This document shows, piece after piece, positions 7,801 to 17,692 of a stretch of 64,000 bases of DNA. Position 1 is the first letter of the stretch; every line of letters begins with the position of its first letter. Position numbers and translations under genes: made by a program. Source of the DNA: Marinomonas sp. UCMA 3892 (GTDB lineage Bacteria; Pseudomonadota; Gammaproteobacteria; Pseudomonadales; Marinomonadaceae); NCBI RefSeq assembly GCF_012726345.1, contig NZ_PTXN01000001.1:1-64000 (forward strand), read 5' to 3'. The notes under the pieces were generated by a model, which did no database searches, was not told the DNA's origin, and saw only the letters and a program-made list of their open reading frames with translations.

Positions 7801-8517
7801 GTGAAAATGATAGTGGAAGTGATTGGAAAGGTTGAGCAAGGTTATAGCAATCCATATGAGTGTCTAGATGAGGATGGGAATTCTTTTATTGTTAAAGGCT
7901 TGCCTCGCTCGAGTCAAATTAATGAGTGGATATGTGCTAATTTAGCATCGGCATTTGGTCTTCCTATTGCAGAATACGAGCTGGTTGAAATACCTGAAGA
8001 ACTCTATTTTGAATTAGATTTTGATACTCAGTTTGACCTAGGATGCGGCCCTATTTTTGGTTCGAAGAAGATCCAGTTGGCGCAGTGGTTTGAGCCTAAA
8101 ACGATGCAGCATATCGTCACTGAAGAGGAAAAGTTAAAGATTTTTCTTTTTGATTATTGGGTGAAAAACGCTGATAGAAATAGTGATAATACGAACCTTT
8201 TGGTTAGTGATAGGCGTATCCGAGTTATAGATCACAATAATGCTTTTGATAAAAAATACACTAGAGATGATGTTTTTGGTCATCTTTTTTATGATCAGAT
8301 TGACAGAAAATTGCTCAGCGATTTGGTTTTTAGAGCTGAGTTAAGTGGATAGATTGAAGATATTTTACTTAATTTAAATAACATTATTGGCTCTCTGCCA
8401 GAAGAATGGCAGTATAGTGATTCACCTATAAATACACTTAAAGCAGATGTTGATCTTGTTGCCATAGAGAACACTTTAAGCCGTTATACTGACGATGATT
8501 TTTGGTTTTTTGTATGA
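7801..8517 (+). pseudogene. HipA-like kinase-family gene interrupted by one in-frame TAG (intact ORF ends at 8352)
   Basis: The first 183 codons encode a HipA-like (HipA_2-type) protein: N-terminal beta-rich region with FIVKGLPRSSQINEWICANL, then kinase-like motifs NADRNSDNTN and VIDHNNAFD, the probable catalytic and metal-binding positions. A TAG at 8350-8352 stops it. The same frame then stays open for 54 more codons (IEDILLNLNN, SLPEEWQ, DDDFWFFV) and ends at 8515-8517 with a TGA overlapping the next gene's ATG as ATGA. The preserved frame and coupling show that the full gene was about 238 codons. It is either a recent nonsense mutation, amber readthrough, or a sequence error. Start GTG 7801 has AGAGGG upstream; ATG 7807 is an alternative. 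No HipB-like gene is adjacent. Confidence 0.8.
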
Positions 8518-9329
8518 AAAAATATGCTTGCAAATACGTTGTTCTACGCTTTGCTCCCTATAGTGAAACTGGTGAGTTTGCTAATGTGGGCGTACTTCTT
8601 TATTCAAAAAACCATAACTCCTTCGTATTCAAGTTAGATACTACTGATATTGGTGCTAGGGTCTCAAAATTTTTTCATATTGATGATAGGCAAGTGTTCA
8701 AATTTGCAATGACATCTTATCAAAAAGAGTTGGCTTTTGTTCAAGAACAAGTCGTTCATCATCACATGACTGCAGAAGAGGCATTTGATTTTTTGGTTAA
8801 ACCTCGTGCAACTTTGTTGCGTTTCAGTGAAGTTCGAACTGTTATAACGGACTCAATTGACGGAACACTTAATAGTGTATTTGCTCGTATGGTCAGTCAT
8901 AGCTCAGCCTCTCAGGTCAAAAGTAGGCTAAAACTAGCTGGTATCTTAAGATCTCAACTTGATTCGCTTTGTCTTGAATACCCTTTTAAACGGCATAAGT
9001 TTTCAAAAAGCGTCTTTGAAGTAACCTATGACTTTACTCAGTTAAGTGAGCAAGGTGAGCCATTGAAGTTGATACAGCCTATTGAAATAAACGACAAACT
9101 TACTGCAAAAGAAATTTTTGAGGTAGTAGGTAACAATGAAGTTCGTTTAAATCGTATGGCTAGCTTAGACTTACTTCCTAAGAAGGTTCTTCTTCCGTTT
9201 TCTTTGAGTGAAAATAGGACTAAAGAAGCAGATGAGGCTTGGTCTATTGTTAAAAGCGAGTTGATAAATATTGGTGAATTAGTCGACATTCATAATAAAT
9301 CTGCTATTGAGAAATTTGCAAAGCATTGA
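8514..9329 (+). CDS. DUF3037 domain-containing protein
   Basis: A 271-residue soluble protein. The N-terminus (CKYVVLRFAPYSETGEFANV, followed by GVLLY) matches the DUF3037 family, which is often encoded right after HipA-like kinase genes; its biochemical role is unknown. The ATG at 8514 overlaps the stop of the upstream HipA-like frame (ATGA), which decides this start over an upstream TTG at 8502. If the upstream TAG really terminates translation, coupling from that gene is lost and expression of this one may fall. Both genes are visibly richer in A/T codons than prlC or the amylosucrase gene around them, a hint of transfer. Confidence 0.85.
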   Translation: MKKYACKYVVLRFAPYSETGEFANVGVLLYSKNHNSFVFKLDTTDIGARVSKFFHIDDRQVFKFAMTSYQKELAFVQEQVVHHHMTAEEAFDFLVKPRATLLRFSEVRTVITDSIDGTLNSVFARMVSHSSASQVKSRLKLAGILRSQLDSLCLEYPFKRHKFSKSVFEVTYDFTQLSEQGEPLKLIQPIEINDKLTAKEIFEVVGNNEVRLNRMASLDLLPKKVLLPFSLSENRTKEADEAWSIVKSELINIGELVDIHNKSAIEKFAKH

Positions 9330-9347
9330 TTAGATGTAGTCGAACAT

Positions 9348-9386
9348 AAAAAAGCGGATCTACTTTATAGTAAGTCCGCTTTTTTG
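9348..9386. terminator. Bidirectional terminator between DUF3037 gene and amylosucrase gene
   Basis: The stem AAAAAAGCGGA / TCCGCTTTTTT has a 16-base loop, and A/T runs on both sides let it serve both convergent genes. Confidence 0.85.
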
Positions 9387-9403
9387 TATCCGTGAGAAAG
9401 CAC

Positions 9404-11329
9404 TTAGTTATTAACCAACCAAAGGATATCTAACGGTTGAATAAGGCTTAACGATGGCAAATCAATGAATTCCTTGTTTAACAAGTTCATTGCAGTGTCT
9501 TGTCCGATCAGTTCGCTTAGTGATTTCCCAAGTGGTAGATGTTCGAGCGGTACTAGGTGTTCGCTCATGTTGGCGATGACTAATAGTGTTTTGTCGTCCA
9601 TTTGTCGCCTAAAGGCGAATAGGTGTTCGCTGCCTAGGGAAACCAATTCAAATTCTTGCGCAGCGAAAAGTGGATTAGCTTTGCGGATCTGAATCATCTC
9701 TCGGATCATTTGAGCGATTTTACCCTGTGGTGCGCTAGTATCCTCTGCAAGGGTGAAGTCTTGCTTGGTGAGCTTCTTACGGTGCACCCAGCGGCTATCG
9801 TCTACTTTTGTCGGGTCGTTTAGGTAATCATCATTATTAAGCACGCCAAGATCGTCACCTTGATACAGCAATGGAATGCCCGGCATAGCGAAGTTGATAC
9901 CGTTGAGCACTCGTATGCGTCTGATAGCATGATCAAGCAACAATGGATCGTTTGCAGCGATGGCATTTTCCACGCCCGCAAGAGACGCCAAGGTACCACA
10001 AACACGGCAATCGCCATTCACTGGGTTCTCTTGAAACGGCACACCTGCAGCAAAAGAGCCTTCGAATTGGCCAGTATAGAATTGATTCAAGAAGCGACGA
10101 TGACCAATACCATCAATGCCAAGACGATCAGAAATGGCGTCATCCCATAACCAACCAATATCGTCATGACAGCGGATATAGTTGATCCAAGTCGTATGCT
10201 CTGGAATCGCGAAGCTGCGCTCAAGAGATTGGTACAACAAGTTGGTTTGGCGTGTCGCTAAACTTTCCCATAACAAGGCCATCATTAGTGGGTTGTAAGA
10301 CAGTGTGCACTCATCGGCGCCAATGTATTTATTGACTTCATCAGGGTGAACAATTGCTTCGGATTTAAAGACGACTTGTGGTGCTGCGATGTCCAAGCAG
10401 GCTTTGAAAGCTTTGATCAGGTTGTGAGCCTTAGGTAAGTTCTCACACACTGTTCCTTTTTCTTTCCAGACAAAGGCTAAGGCGTCGAGTCGTAAGACAT
10501 CACAACCGTTTAGAATGAGATGTAACATTTCTTCGACGACAGCGACAAACACCGCCGGATTGGAATAGTTTAAATCCCATTGGAACGAGTTAAAGGTGGT
10601 CCAAACATGGCGGTCTAATTCGGGCAAATAAGTGAAACTGCCGCGACGAATTTGAGGAAATATTTCGCGTACGGTTTGGTTGTATTCCATGGCGTCTTGC
10701 TCGCCCATGAAGTAGTAATAGCCTTGGAACTCTTGGTCACCTGATTTTGCTGCTTTGGCCCAACGATGTTCGTCTGATGTGTGATTAAACACAAAATCCA
10801 ACACCATGCGTATGCCTTTTTTATGCAGTGCGGAAGCAAGATCTTTTAGGTCTTTGTTGGTGCCCAAATTAGGTGACACGGTACGGTAATCCGAAATCGC
10901 ATAACCGCCGTCACTGTTGCCTTCTGGCGCTAAATAAAGCGGCATTAGATGAACATAGTTAATTCCTAAGGATTCAAAATAAGGGATCTTATCGATTAGA
11001 GAGCTGAGGTCGTCAGCTAATAAATCCACATATACGGCAATGCCGACATTTTGATTGGATTTGAACCAGAACTCTGATTTGTCTTTGATTTGGGCAGGGC
11101 GTTTTTTCTTATGAAAATCGATAAAGGATTGTAGCAACACCTTGAGATGATAATGAAGATCGAAGCACTGTCCATAAAGCGGGAAAAGCTGTTCGAAGAG
11201 TGGTGCAAAACCGTTCTCTAATCGCTTAACAAAGATCGCTTTTTGTTGAGAAGTCAGTTGGCTAAAATCTAATTCGGCTAACAAACGCTGTTGTGTTTTT
11301 TGTGCTTCAAAAGCGAAATTCATGACCAT
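9404..11329 (-). CDS. Amylosucrase / sucrose hydrolase (GH13 subfamily 4)
   Basis: A 641-residue glycoside hydrolase that would use sucrose as glucosyl donor, either building an alpha-1,4-glucan or hydrolysing it. Family residues are visible: nucleophile Asp282 in VLRLDALAF, acid/base Glu324 in KSEAIVHPDEV, and His388-Asp389 in RCHDDIGW. These are offset by four from the Neisseria amylosucrase residues D286, E328 and H392-D393. An N-terminal helical domain (1-90), (beta/alpha)8 barrel, B-domains and a C-terminal beta domain fit the usual length of about 630-640. It stands alone: no sucrose porin, transporter or LacI regulator is adjacent. Start 11329 has AAGG 7 bases upstream. Confidence 0.9.
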   Translation of the reverse strand: MVMNFAFEAQKTQQRLLAELDFSQLTSQQKAIFVKRLENGFAPLFEQLFPLYGQCFDLHYHLKVLLQSFIDFHKKKRPAQIKDKSEFWFKSNQNVGIAVYVDLLADDLSSLIDKIPYFESLGINYVHLMPLYLAPEGNSDGGYAISDYRTVSPNLGTNKDLKDLASALHKKGIRMVLDFVFNHTSDEHRWAKAAKSGDQEFQGYYYFMGEQDAMEYNQTVREIFPQIRRGSFTYLPELDRHVWTTFNSFQWDLNYSNPAVFVAVVEEMLHLILNGCDVLRLDALAFVWKEKGTVCENLPKAHNLIKAFKACLDIAAPQVVFKSEAIVHPDEVNKYIGADECTLSYNPLMMALLWESLATRQTNLLYQSLERSFAIPEHTTWINYIRCHDDIGWLWDDAISDRLGIDGIGHRRFLNQFYTGQFEGSFAAGVPFQENPVNGDCRVCGTLASLAGVENAIAANDPLLLDHAIRRIRVLNGINFAMPGIPLLYQGDDLGVLNNDDYLNDPTKVDDSRWVHRKKLTKQDFTLAEDTSAPQGKIAQMIREMIQIRKANPLFAAQEFELVSLGSEHLFAFRRQMDDKTLLVIANMSEHLVPLEHLPLGKSLSELIGQDTAMNLLNKEFIDLPSLSLIQPLDILWLVNN

Positions 11330-11550
11330 ATTTTTGCCTTGTAAGACGTGCTCGTGAAAAACGACGAGTTCGGATTATTGTTACCTAGGCTGGAACCTTA
11401 GGCTAAAAGTTTGGTTGGAGAGTTCGCTTTAACAACAAGATCAGCGCGCTTCGTTTTCCATGGAGAAAACGTAGCCTAAGGGGTATGGCGGGTCAATATG
11501 GCGGCTTTCTAAATACTGACTTAATTTCCGATAAGCTCGCCCCTCGGAAA

Positions 11551-12099
11551 TTAATCGTTAGGTTCGTTGTCAGCGTAACCGCTACCAATGGCATTAAAAG
11601 GCATATCAAGATTGAGTTCTGGGACCTGTAAGCCAATCCAGGTTGGGAAGGTGTTGCTGTTTGGACCAGGGAATACCGTGTATTCGTTTGCCCAAGGATA
11701 ACGTTTCACTGCTTCGTTGATTTTTGGAATCAATGCTTCCGCTTTTGGGCCAATAATTGAAAGAATTTTTTCTGGTTTTGCGCCAAACCAATAGCGATCT
11801 GGTGTTGTGGTTTTATATTCAGATAAGGCTGAAAGTCCTCTATCTACTCTCCAACCAACAACTTCATGAACAGTATAATCGGACGCGTTCTTCTCTTTGG
11901 TTGCCACCCAAGTATGGACTGCAAACCAACCGCGCCAGCTGAAAGCATCGGCGGCATAAAATTCTATAACAGCGTTTTTTTCTTCTTCTGGAGATGGGGC
12001 TATGCCTGCGGGTTCTCGGCTTGCAGTGCGCCAGCTATCGTTAGAAGAGCAAGCGCTTAACAAAAGGGTAATGAAGAAGGGGCCTAGATATTTCACCAT
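11551..12099 (-). CDS. DUF3750 family lipoprotein
   Basis: A 182-residue protein with a lipoprotein signal peptide (hydrophobic segment, then lipobox LLSAC with Cys17), so it is probably anchored in the outer or inner membrane. The body contains DUF3750-type segments: FSWRGWFAVHTWVATK, VVGWRVDRG, PDRYWFGAKP, and a PGPNSNTF motif. The conserved His/Asn/Ser residues and Trp-rich texture suggest an enzyme-like fold, but the function of the family is unknown. It is a monocistronic gene between the amylosucrase and nitroreductase genes on the same strand. Confidence 0.82.
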   Translation of the reverse strand: MVKYLGPFFITLLLSACSSNDSWRTASREPAGIAPSPEEEKNAVIEFYAADAFSWRGWFAVHTWVATKEKNASDYTVHEVVGWRVDRGLSALSEYKTTTPDRYWFGAKPEKILSIIGPKAEALIPKINEAVKRYPWANEYTVFPGPNSNTFPTWIGLQVPELNLDMPFNAIGSGYADNEPND

Positions 12100-12223
12100 G
12101 CTTTGTCCTTATGCTGTTGTTGAGTTGTATCCCTATAACATACGCAAGTTTTGGTGTGTTTGGTTCATCATTTTTTGTCTATTGAGTGAGTTTTCATGCT
12201 TTTGCTAAGTTCAAATAATAGAC

Positions 12224-12253
12224 AAAAAAAACGCCAGAAGACTGACGTTTTAG
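12224..12253 (-). terminator. Terminator after the nitroreductase gene
   Basis: Read on the minus strand, AAAACGTCAG / CTGGCGTTTT pairs with one G-T wobble around a short loop and runs into T's. Confidence 0.75.
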
Positions 12254-12279
12254 GTTTGTTGTTTCAACGAAACAGCAAA

Positions 12280-12918
12280 TTAGTTCATTTCAGTAATAAA
12301 GTCTTCTGCTGAACGACGTACTTTTTTCAGGCCTTTTAACCAGTCGCCTTCATCTGCGCGGTAGCCTAAAGGAAGTAGAATCACAGAGCGAAGTCCGCGT
12401 TCAGTTAGACCTAGAATTTCGTCTACTTTTGCAGGGTCAAAACCTTCCATTGGTGTGCTGTCTACGCCTTCTTCGGCGGCCGCGATTAGTGCTGTTCCAA
12501 GACCTATGTAAGCTTGACGAGCAGCGTGTTGGTAATTCACTTCGGCATCACGAGGAGGGTAAGCGCCTAAAATCATTTGACGGTAGTTTTCCCAGCCTTC
12601 GTTTTTAAAGCCACGTTCGTCGTTTACTAAATCGAACATCTTGTTGATGCGTTCTTCTGTGTAGTTATCCCACGCGGCAAAAACTAATAGATGAGAACCA
12701 TCAGTAATTTGCGCTTGGTTCCAAGCGTGAGGCACGATGGCTTCACGTAATGCTTTGTTTTTTACTACGATGACTTCATATGGCTGAAGCCCGCTAGATG
12801 TTGCTGTAAGACGAATCGCTTCTAGAATTCGGTCTACTTTTTCTTGCTCAACGGCTTTGCTTGAGTCCATTTTTTTAGTGGCATAGCGCCAGTTCAATTT
12901 ATCTAACAAATTCGACAT
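12280..12918 (-). CDS. NAD(P)H-dependent oxidoreductase, NfsB-like nitroreductase
   Basis: A 212-residue FMN-binding nitroreductase-fold enzyme. The start LDKLNWRYATKKMDSSK and the segment LTATSSGLQPYEVIVVKN, which carries FMN contacts, match NfsB/dihydropteridine-reductase-like proteins. The later segment ILLPLGYRADEGDWL completes the FMN pocket. It would reduce quinones, nitroaromatics or other electrophiles as a dimer. It is monocistronic, with its own terminator. The physiological substrate cannot be assigned. Confidence 0.88.
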   Translation of the reverse strand: MSNLLDKLNWRYATKKMDSSKAVEQEKVDRILEAIRLTATSSGLQPYEVIVVKNKALREAIVPHAWNQAQITDGSHLLVFAAWDNYTEERINKMFDLVNDERGFKNEGWENYRQMILGAYPPRDAEVNYQHAARQAYIGLGTALIAAAEEGVDSTPMEGFDPAKVDEILGLTERGLRSVILLPLGYRADEGDWLKGLKKVRRSAEDFITEMN

Positions 12919-13126
12919 TTCAATTCCTTAGTAAGGTTTTTATATGTAAGCAATATGGGTCTAATGTCAGTTAAGTACAAGTGTTGTTTTAAGTAGAAAA
13001 TGAGGAAGTTGAATGATCGGTTAAATGTCGAACTTGGTTGATATCGTGCAATAATTTCTCGAATAACGCCCTAAAATGGTTCATTTTTTTATCTAGATGC
13101 AGTAAGGTGCGATTCCGAAAACTTCA

Positions 13127-14362
13127 ATGGACCCCTTTATAATGACGTTAGATCATAAACCATCATTACTACAGCGTTATTTGCGCGGTAGCTTAGTACT
13201 ACAAATTGCTATCGGTATTATCTGTGGTGTCGTATTGGCATACATTTCACCTAACACCGCTCTATCGGCTAGTTTGCTTGGTGATTTTTTTGTTAAAGCG
13301 CTAAAAGCTATTGCTCCGATTTTGGTGTTTTTATTGGTAATGGCATCTATTGCTAATCATAAGCAGGCTCAACAAAGTCATATTCGTCCGGTACTTGTCC
13401 TTTATTTTTTTGGCACCTTTGTTGCGGCATTAACGGCGGTGGTATTTAGTTTTGTCTTTCCTACCCAGTTAAACCTAGTCTCACCAGATTTGAGCCAGAG
13501 CGCGCCTCAAGGCATTGGCGAAGTCTTGCATACATTAGTATTTAAAATGGTTGATAACCCCGTCAATGCCCTTGTTCAGGGAAATTATGTAGGCATATTG
13601 ACTTGGGCTATTGGCTTTGGATTGGGGTTGCGTCATGCCTCCGAAGCTACAAAAGCATTGCTGCAGCATTTGGCGACCAGTGTGACAAGTATTGTGTCGG
13701 TAATTATTCGCTTGGCGCCGTTTGGTATCTTTGGTTTGGTTGCCAGCACCATAGCTGCGACAGGTTTTGATGCCCTGTTTGGCTATTCACACCTGTTAGC
13801 TGTGTTGATTGGTGCTATGTTGTTTATTGCTTTTGTTACCAATCCATTATTGGTGTTCTGGAAGATTCGTCGTAACCCCTATCCATTGGTCTTTAAATGT
13901 TTAAAAGAGAGTGGCGTGACGGCATTTTTTACGCGTAGCTCTGCAGCTAACATTCCGGTCAACTTAGATCTGTGTAAGCGTTTAGACTTGGATGAAGATA
14001 CCTATTCTGTGTCTATTCCATTAGGCGCGACCATTAATATGGCTGGCGCTGCGATTACCATTACGGTTTTAACTTTAGCGGCTGTACATACCTTGGGTAT
14101 TTCATTGGATTTTGGTACAGCGTTATTGCTTAGTGTGATAGCGGCTGTGTCTGCATGTGGCGCATCGGGCGTGGCTGGAGGTTCATTATTATTGATCCCA
14201 TTGGCGTGTAGCTTATTTAATATTCCCAATGAGATTGCGATGCAGGTTGTTGCTGTCGGTTTCATTATCGGCGTATTGCAGGACTCCGCTGAGACTGCGC
14301 TGAATAGTTCGACGGATGTACTGTTTACCGCAGCTGCTTGTCTTTCGAATGACAAGAACTAG
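13127..14362 (+). CDS. sstT: Serine/threonine:sodium symporter SstT
   Basis: A 411-residue inner-membrane transporter of the DAACS (glutamate-transporter fold) family that takes up serine and threonine with Na+. Signatures include [20 protein letters not shown] near the N-terminus, [14 protein letters not shown] (the serine-rich HP1 hairpin), [16 protein letters not shown] (the NMxG unwound helix) and the HP2 region with [15 protein letters not shown]. About eight membrane segments plus two hairpins are visible. Start is uncertain: ATG 13127 and ATG 13142 both lack a clear ribosome site, and alignment with E. coli SstT slightly favours 13142. A strong terminator follows. Confidence 0.93.
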   Translation: MDPFIMTLDHKPSLLQRYLRGSLVLQIAIGIICGVVLAYISPNTALSASLLGDFFVKALKAIAPILVFLLVMASIANHKQAQQSHIRPVLVLYFFGTFVAALTAVVFSFVFPTQLNLVSPDLSQSAPQGIGEVLHTLVFKMVDNPVNALVQGNYVGILTWAIGFGLGLRHASEATKALLQHLATSVTSIVSVIIRLAPFGIFGLVASTIAATGFDALFGYSHLLAVLIGAMLFIAFVTNPLLVFWKIRRNPYPLVFKCLKESGVTAFFTRSSAANIPVNLDLCKRLDLDEDTYSVSIPLGATINMAGAAITITVLTLAAVHTLGISLDFGTALLLSVIAAVSACGASGVAGGSLLLIPLACSLFNIPNEIAMQVVAVGFIIGVLQDSAETALNSSTDVLFTAAACLSNDKN

Positions 14363-14392
14363 TCAGCTAAAGATAAGTATAAAGCAGTAATA

Positions 14393-14419
14393 GAAAGGGA
14401 GGCGGTTTGCCTCCCTTTC
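14393..14419. terminator. Bidirectional terminator between sstT and a chemoreceptor gene
   Basis: A perfect 11-bp stem (GAAAGGGAGGC / GCCTCCCTTTC) with a GGTTT loop lies between two convergent genes. The T-rich tail is modest. Confidence 0.8.
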
Positions 14420-14456
14420 TTATTTCTATGATTTTCTTGTCAATTAGCTGTTTGTT

Positions 14457-16106
14457 TTAAAGCTTAAACTGGGTAACCAATTTATCAAGTTGAACCGACA
14501 GTTTTTGCAAGTTAGTACTTGATGCTGTCAGTTCATCAGCTATCTCAGAAGTTTCTGTTGTTAGCAGGTTAATCTCTTCGACGTTTTTGCTCATGTCATT
14601 TACCACAAGCGATTGTTCTTCTGTGGCGGTAGCAACCTGTATGTTCATATCGCTAATCTGACCAATATGCTTGGTGATTTGTTCAAGCGAGCTGTTTGCT
14701 TCGTTTGCTTGATCAACTACTGTAGTGCTTTGGTCTTGTCCTGATTGAATGGTCGCGACAGTTTTTGCTGATTGCTCTTGTAGCTTATCGATCATTTTTT
14801 GAATTTCATCGGTGGAAGCGGCAGAGCGGCTTGCAAGGTTACGAACTTCATCGGCAACTACTGCAAATCCTCGACCTTGTTCGCCTGCACGAGCTGCTTC
14901 AATGGCTGCGTTTAAGGCTAACAAGTTAGTTTGTTCAGAGATACTACGAATAGTGTCTAGGATGCTACCAATCGAATCTGTCTGCGTTGCTAATGAACCG
15001 ATATCTGAACTGATGTGCTGTATTTCTGTAGATAACGTTGTCACGCCTTGGCGGGCACGTGCAACCAAACCTGCACCTTGATGAGCTTGTTTGTCGGCTT
15101 CTTGGGCAGCTCTTGCTGCTTGAGATGCATTTTCTGCGATATTTTCTACTGTAGCCCCCATTTCATGAATTGCCGTGGCAATCTGAGTAGTACGATCGCG
15201 CTCATTTAGACAATTTGTGTGTGTAGCCTTTGCTTTTGCTGCGACATCATTTGCGGTGTGAGCAAGCTGACGTGAGTTCTCGGCTACATTTTCGATGGCG
15301 GTACGTACTTTGGTAATAAACTGGTTAAAGTGCTGAGCAATGTCGCTCAGTTCATCTTTGCCATCTAGTTTCATTACGGTGCCAAGATCAAGTTTGTCAC
15401 TGGCACTTGAAATGTGTTGCTGAAGGTAAGAAACACGGCTATTAAGACGGCGTAATATGAGCCAAGCTAAGATAATGGAAGCCGATAATGCTATGATGAT
15501 TAAGGTAATCATGTTGTTGCGACTGTTTTCGTAATTGACTTGGCTTTGAGCATAGCCTTGCTGACCTTGTTCAAGTAAGTCATCAAGTATTTTATTGACG
15601 GCTTTACGCATTACACCATAGCTGTCCGCGTATTTTGTTTTGTATATTTCTTGAGCTGTGGTTAGGTCATTGTTTTCTATTGCCGTTAGCATTGGTGCTA
15701 GCTCATCACTTTTGACTTTAGTAAATATATCTATGACCTTTTGTACTTCTGCGCGCATTTTTGGGTTAACTTGAGAGTCCAGGGCTTGTTTGAGAGCCAT
15801 ATCCATCTCAGGAATATCCTCTGCGCGGGTTTCTTTTACGCGAGTGAGTGCGCCTCGTTTATCCTGCATGGCTGGGATTTCTTGCAGCAAAATAATATCG
15901 ATACCAACACGCATGCGTGGAATACGTGAAGCAACTTCCGCAAGGGATCTCATTGGTGCGCTGGTGTTTTGGGCAAGCTGTTTTGTTTGCTCTTGCACGC
16001 TAGAAAGGCCGCGTAACCCCGCCCAACTGACAAGCAAGAGTACAAGGCAGGGTAGTGCGATCACGGATATAAATTGTGTTTTTAGAGACATTTTGTTGAA
16101 GATCAC
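14457..16106 (-). CDS. Methyl-accepting chemotaxis protein (4HB-type sensor)
   Basis: A 549-residue transmembrane chemoreceptor. TM1 is at about 11-32, a mostly helical periplasmic domain (33-195) of four-helix-bundle type follows, then TM2 at about 197-217, HAMP at 218-272, and a long coiled-coil signalling domain. The hairpin tip reads [20 protein letters not shown], then [17 protein letters not shown], the CheA/CheW-binding signature. The ligand is unknown. The first ATG encodes MIFNKMSLK; Met6 is a possible alternative start. It is monocistronic and divergent from the MFS exporter gene. Confidence 0.93.
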   Translation of the reverse strand: MIFNKMSLKTQFISVIALPCLVLLLVSWAGLRGLSSVQEQTKQLAQNTSAPMRSLAEVASRIPRMRVGIDIILLQEIPAMQDKRGALTRVKETRAEDIPEMDMALKQALDSQVNPKMRAEVQKVIDIFTKVKSDELAPMLTAIENNDLTTAQEIYKTKYADSYGVMRKAVNKILDDLLEQGQQGYAQSQVNYENSRNNMITLIIIALSASIILAWLILRRLNSRVSYLQQHISSASDKLDLGTVMKLDGKDELSDIAQHFNQFITKVRTAIENVAENSRQLAHTANDVAAKAKATHTNCLNERDRTTQIATAIHEMGATVENIAENASQAARAAQEADKQAHQGAGLVARARQGVTTLSTEIQHISSDIGSLATQTDSIGSILDTIRSISEQTNLLALNAAIEAARAGEQGRGFAVVADEVRNLASRSAASTDEIQKMIDKLQEQSAKTVATIQSGQDQSTTVVDQANEANSSLEQITKHIGQISDMNIQVATATEEQSLVVNDMSKNVEEINLLTTETSEIADELTASSTNLQKLSVQLDKLVTQFKL

Positions 16107-16326
16107 GATGTATTACCTGCTGATTATTTTTTGAATGTGAAATTACTGTGAAACTTTAAATCTTCTGTCGTTTTACAGGATAGGATGTGCTTCGTTAATT
16201 GTACAAGAAAGTATCTTTAATAAATGTTTTTACTCTCTGTTATTAGTTTGTCTTATGTTATATCCAATAAATGACACTTTTTAAGTGATAAAAGGATATT
16301 TCGTTGAATAGTCAAAGGAGTTTGAA

Positions 16327-17565
16327 TTGAGCAGTACATTTCGGTCTCTATCCAATCCGAATTATCGGCTTTGGTTTGGTGGTGCGGCGATTTCGAATAT
16401 TGGTGCTTGGTTGCAACGTACTGCTCAGGACTGGATCGTCATTGCTGAGTTGTCGGATAAAAATGCTTCGGCGGTTGGTTTGGTGGTCTTTTTACAATTT
16501 GCCCCGCAAATTCTTTTATTGCCGCTTACTGGTTGGACGGCAGACCGTATGGATCGACGTAAGTTACTCTTTATTACTCAATCCTTAATGGCGCTATTGG
16601 CTTTAGTGCTGGGCGTGTTGGTTCTGAGTGGACAAGTGGTGTTGTGGCAAGTTTGTGTTTGTGCGTTTGCTTTGGGTTGTGTTGCTGCATTTGATGCGCC
16701 TGCGCGCCACGCCTTTGTGTCTGATATTGTCAGTGAAAAAGAATTATCAAACGCGGTGGGGTTAAACTCGGTGGCGTTTAACTCGGCTCGTTTGGTTGGG
16801 CCTGCGATTGCTGGGATATTGATCGCGTTGATCGGTAGCGGTTGGGTATTTATGATCAATGTGTTGTCTTTTATTCCGTTATTAATTGCCCTGCATAAAT
16901 TTAAAACACGCCTGCCAGCGGTTGTTGCTGATAACAGCAAAGCAGCGCCTGATATGGCGAAATTTTTTGATGGTTTTCGTTATATTTGGCAGCATCGAGA
17001 AATGGCTGTCATATTGGTAATGTCTTTCTTGATTTGTAGCTTAGGGATGAATTTCTCTGTGTATCTATCGGCGATGACGGTGCATGTATTTCAAGGCCAC
17101 GCGGATCAATATGGTTTCTTAATTTCAATGATGGCAATTGGTTCTATTTCTGGTGCCATGGTGACAGCGAGCCGTCGCTCTTCGCCGTCATTTCGCTTTA
17201 TGATTTATGTGGCAGCCATGTTCGCAGTTAGCTGCTTTTTGGTTGCTATTAGTACGTCGTTTTGGGCGTTTGCTGCGTTGCTTATTTTCCTTGGGCTCAG
17301 TTTGCAGTTGTTTACCACTTCTACTGCGTCTTATATGCAGGTTACAACGGAAAAACGTTATCGTGGCCGAGTAATGGCTGTGGTCTTAGCTACTGCATTG
17401 GGAAGTACCGCATTAGGTGCGCCTTTAGTTGGATGGATTGCAGACGTATTTGGTGCCCGATGGGCGATTGGCATGGGCAGTATTTCGGGTATTATCGCGG
17501 CCTCGTTAGGTTTTTGGTTTTTGCGTCGACAGGCTCAAACAGAGTTGAAAAACAAAATGCTTTAG
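16327..17565 (+). CDS. MFS transporter, EntS-like (MFS_3) exporter family
   Basis: A 412-residue inner-membrane protein with 12 predicted helices. The N-terminal FRSLSNPNYRLWFGGAAISN, followed by GAWLQRTAQDW, and the loop 2-3 motif GWTADRMDRRKLL are typical of the EntS/MFS_3 branch that exports siderophores or drugs. The start is a TTG at 16327, decided by AAGGAG at 16315-16320 six bases upstream; there is no ATG near the family start. No siderophore biosynthesis genes are nearby, so a siderophore role is not supported here and the substrate is unknown. Confidence 0.88.
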   Translation: MSSTFRSLSNPNYRLWFGGAAISNIGAWLQRTAQDWIVIAELSDKNASAVGLVVFLQFAPQILLLPLTGWTADRMDRRKLLFITQSLMALLALVLGVLVLSGQVVLWQVCVCAFALGCVAAFDAPARHAFVSDIVSEKELSNAVGLNSVAFNSARLVGPAIAGILIALIGSGWVFMINVLSFIPLLIALHKFKTRLPAVVADNSKAAPDMAKFFDGFRYIWQHREMAVILVMSFLICSLGMNFSVYLSAMTVHVFQGHADQYGFLISMMAIGSISGAMVTASRRSSPSFRFMIYVAAMFAVSCFLVAISTSFWAFAALLIFLGLSLQLFTTSTASYMQVTTEKRYRGRVMAVVLATALGSTALGAPLVGWIADVFGARWAIGMGSISGIIAASLGFWFLRRQAQTELKNKML

Positions 17566-17692
17566 TTCAGCGTGAATAACTTAAATAAATTGCAGTCGTC
17601 TATAGTGATTATTTAGTGTACTTTTTATGGATAGCATCGCATGAAGTGATTCACCCTTTTGCATAATTCTAAAAATATTGATGGAGAAAGCC

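Noticed and set aside
7801-9329. Classic HipBA toxin-antitoxin module
   Set aside because: The partner gene is DUF3037, not a HipB-type helix-turn-helix protein, and the kinase belongs to the shorter HipA-like branch.
16327-17565. Siderophore exporter role for the EntS-like MFS protein
   Set aside because: No siderophore biosynthesis or Fur box is adjacent; family resemblance alone is not enough.
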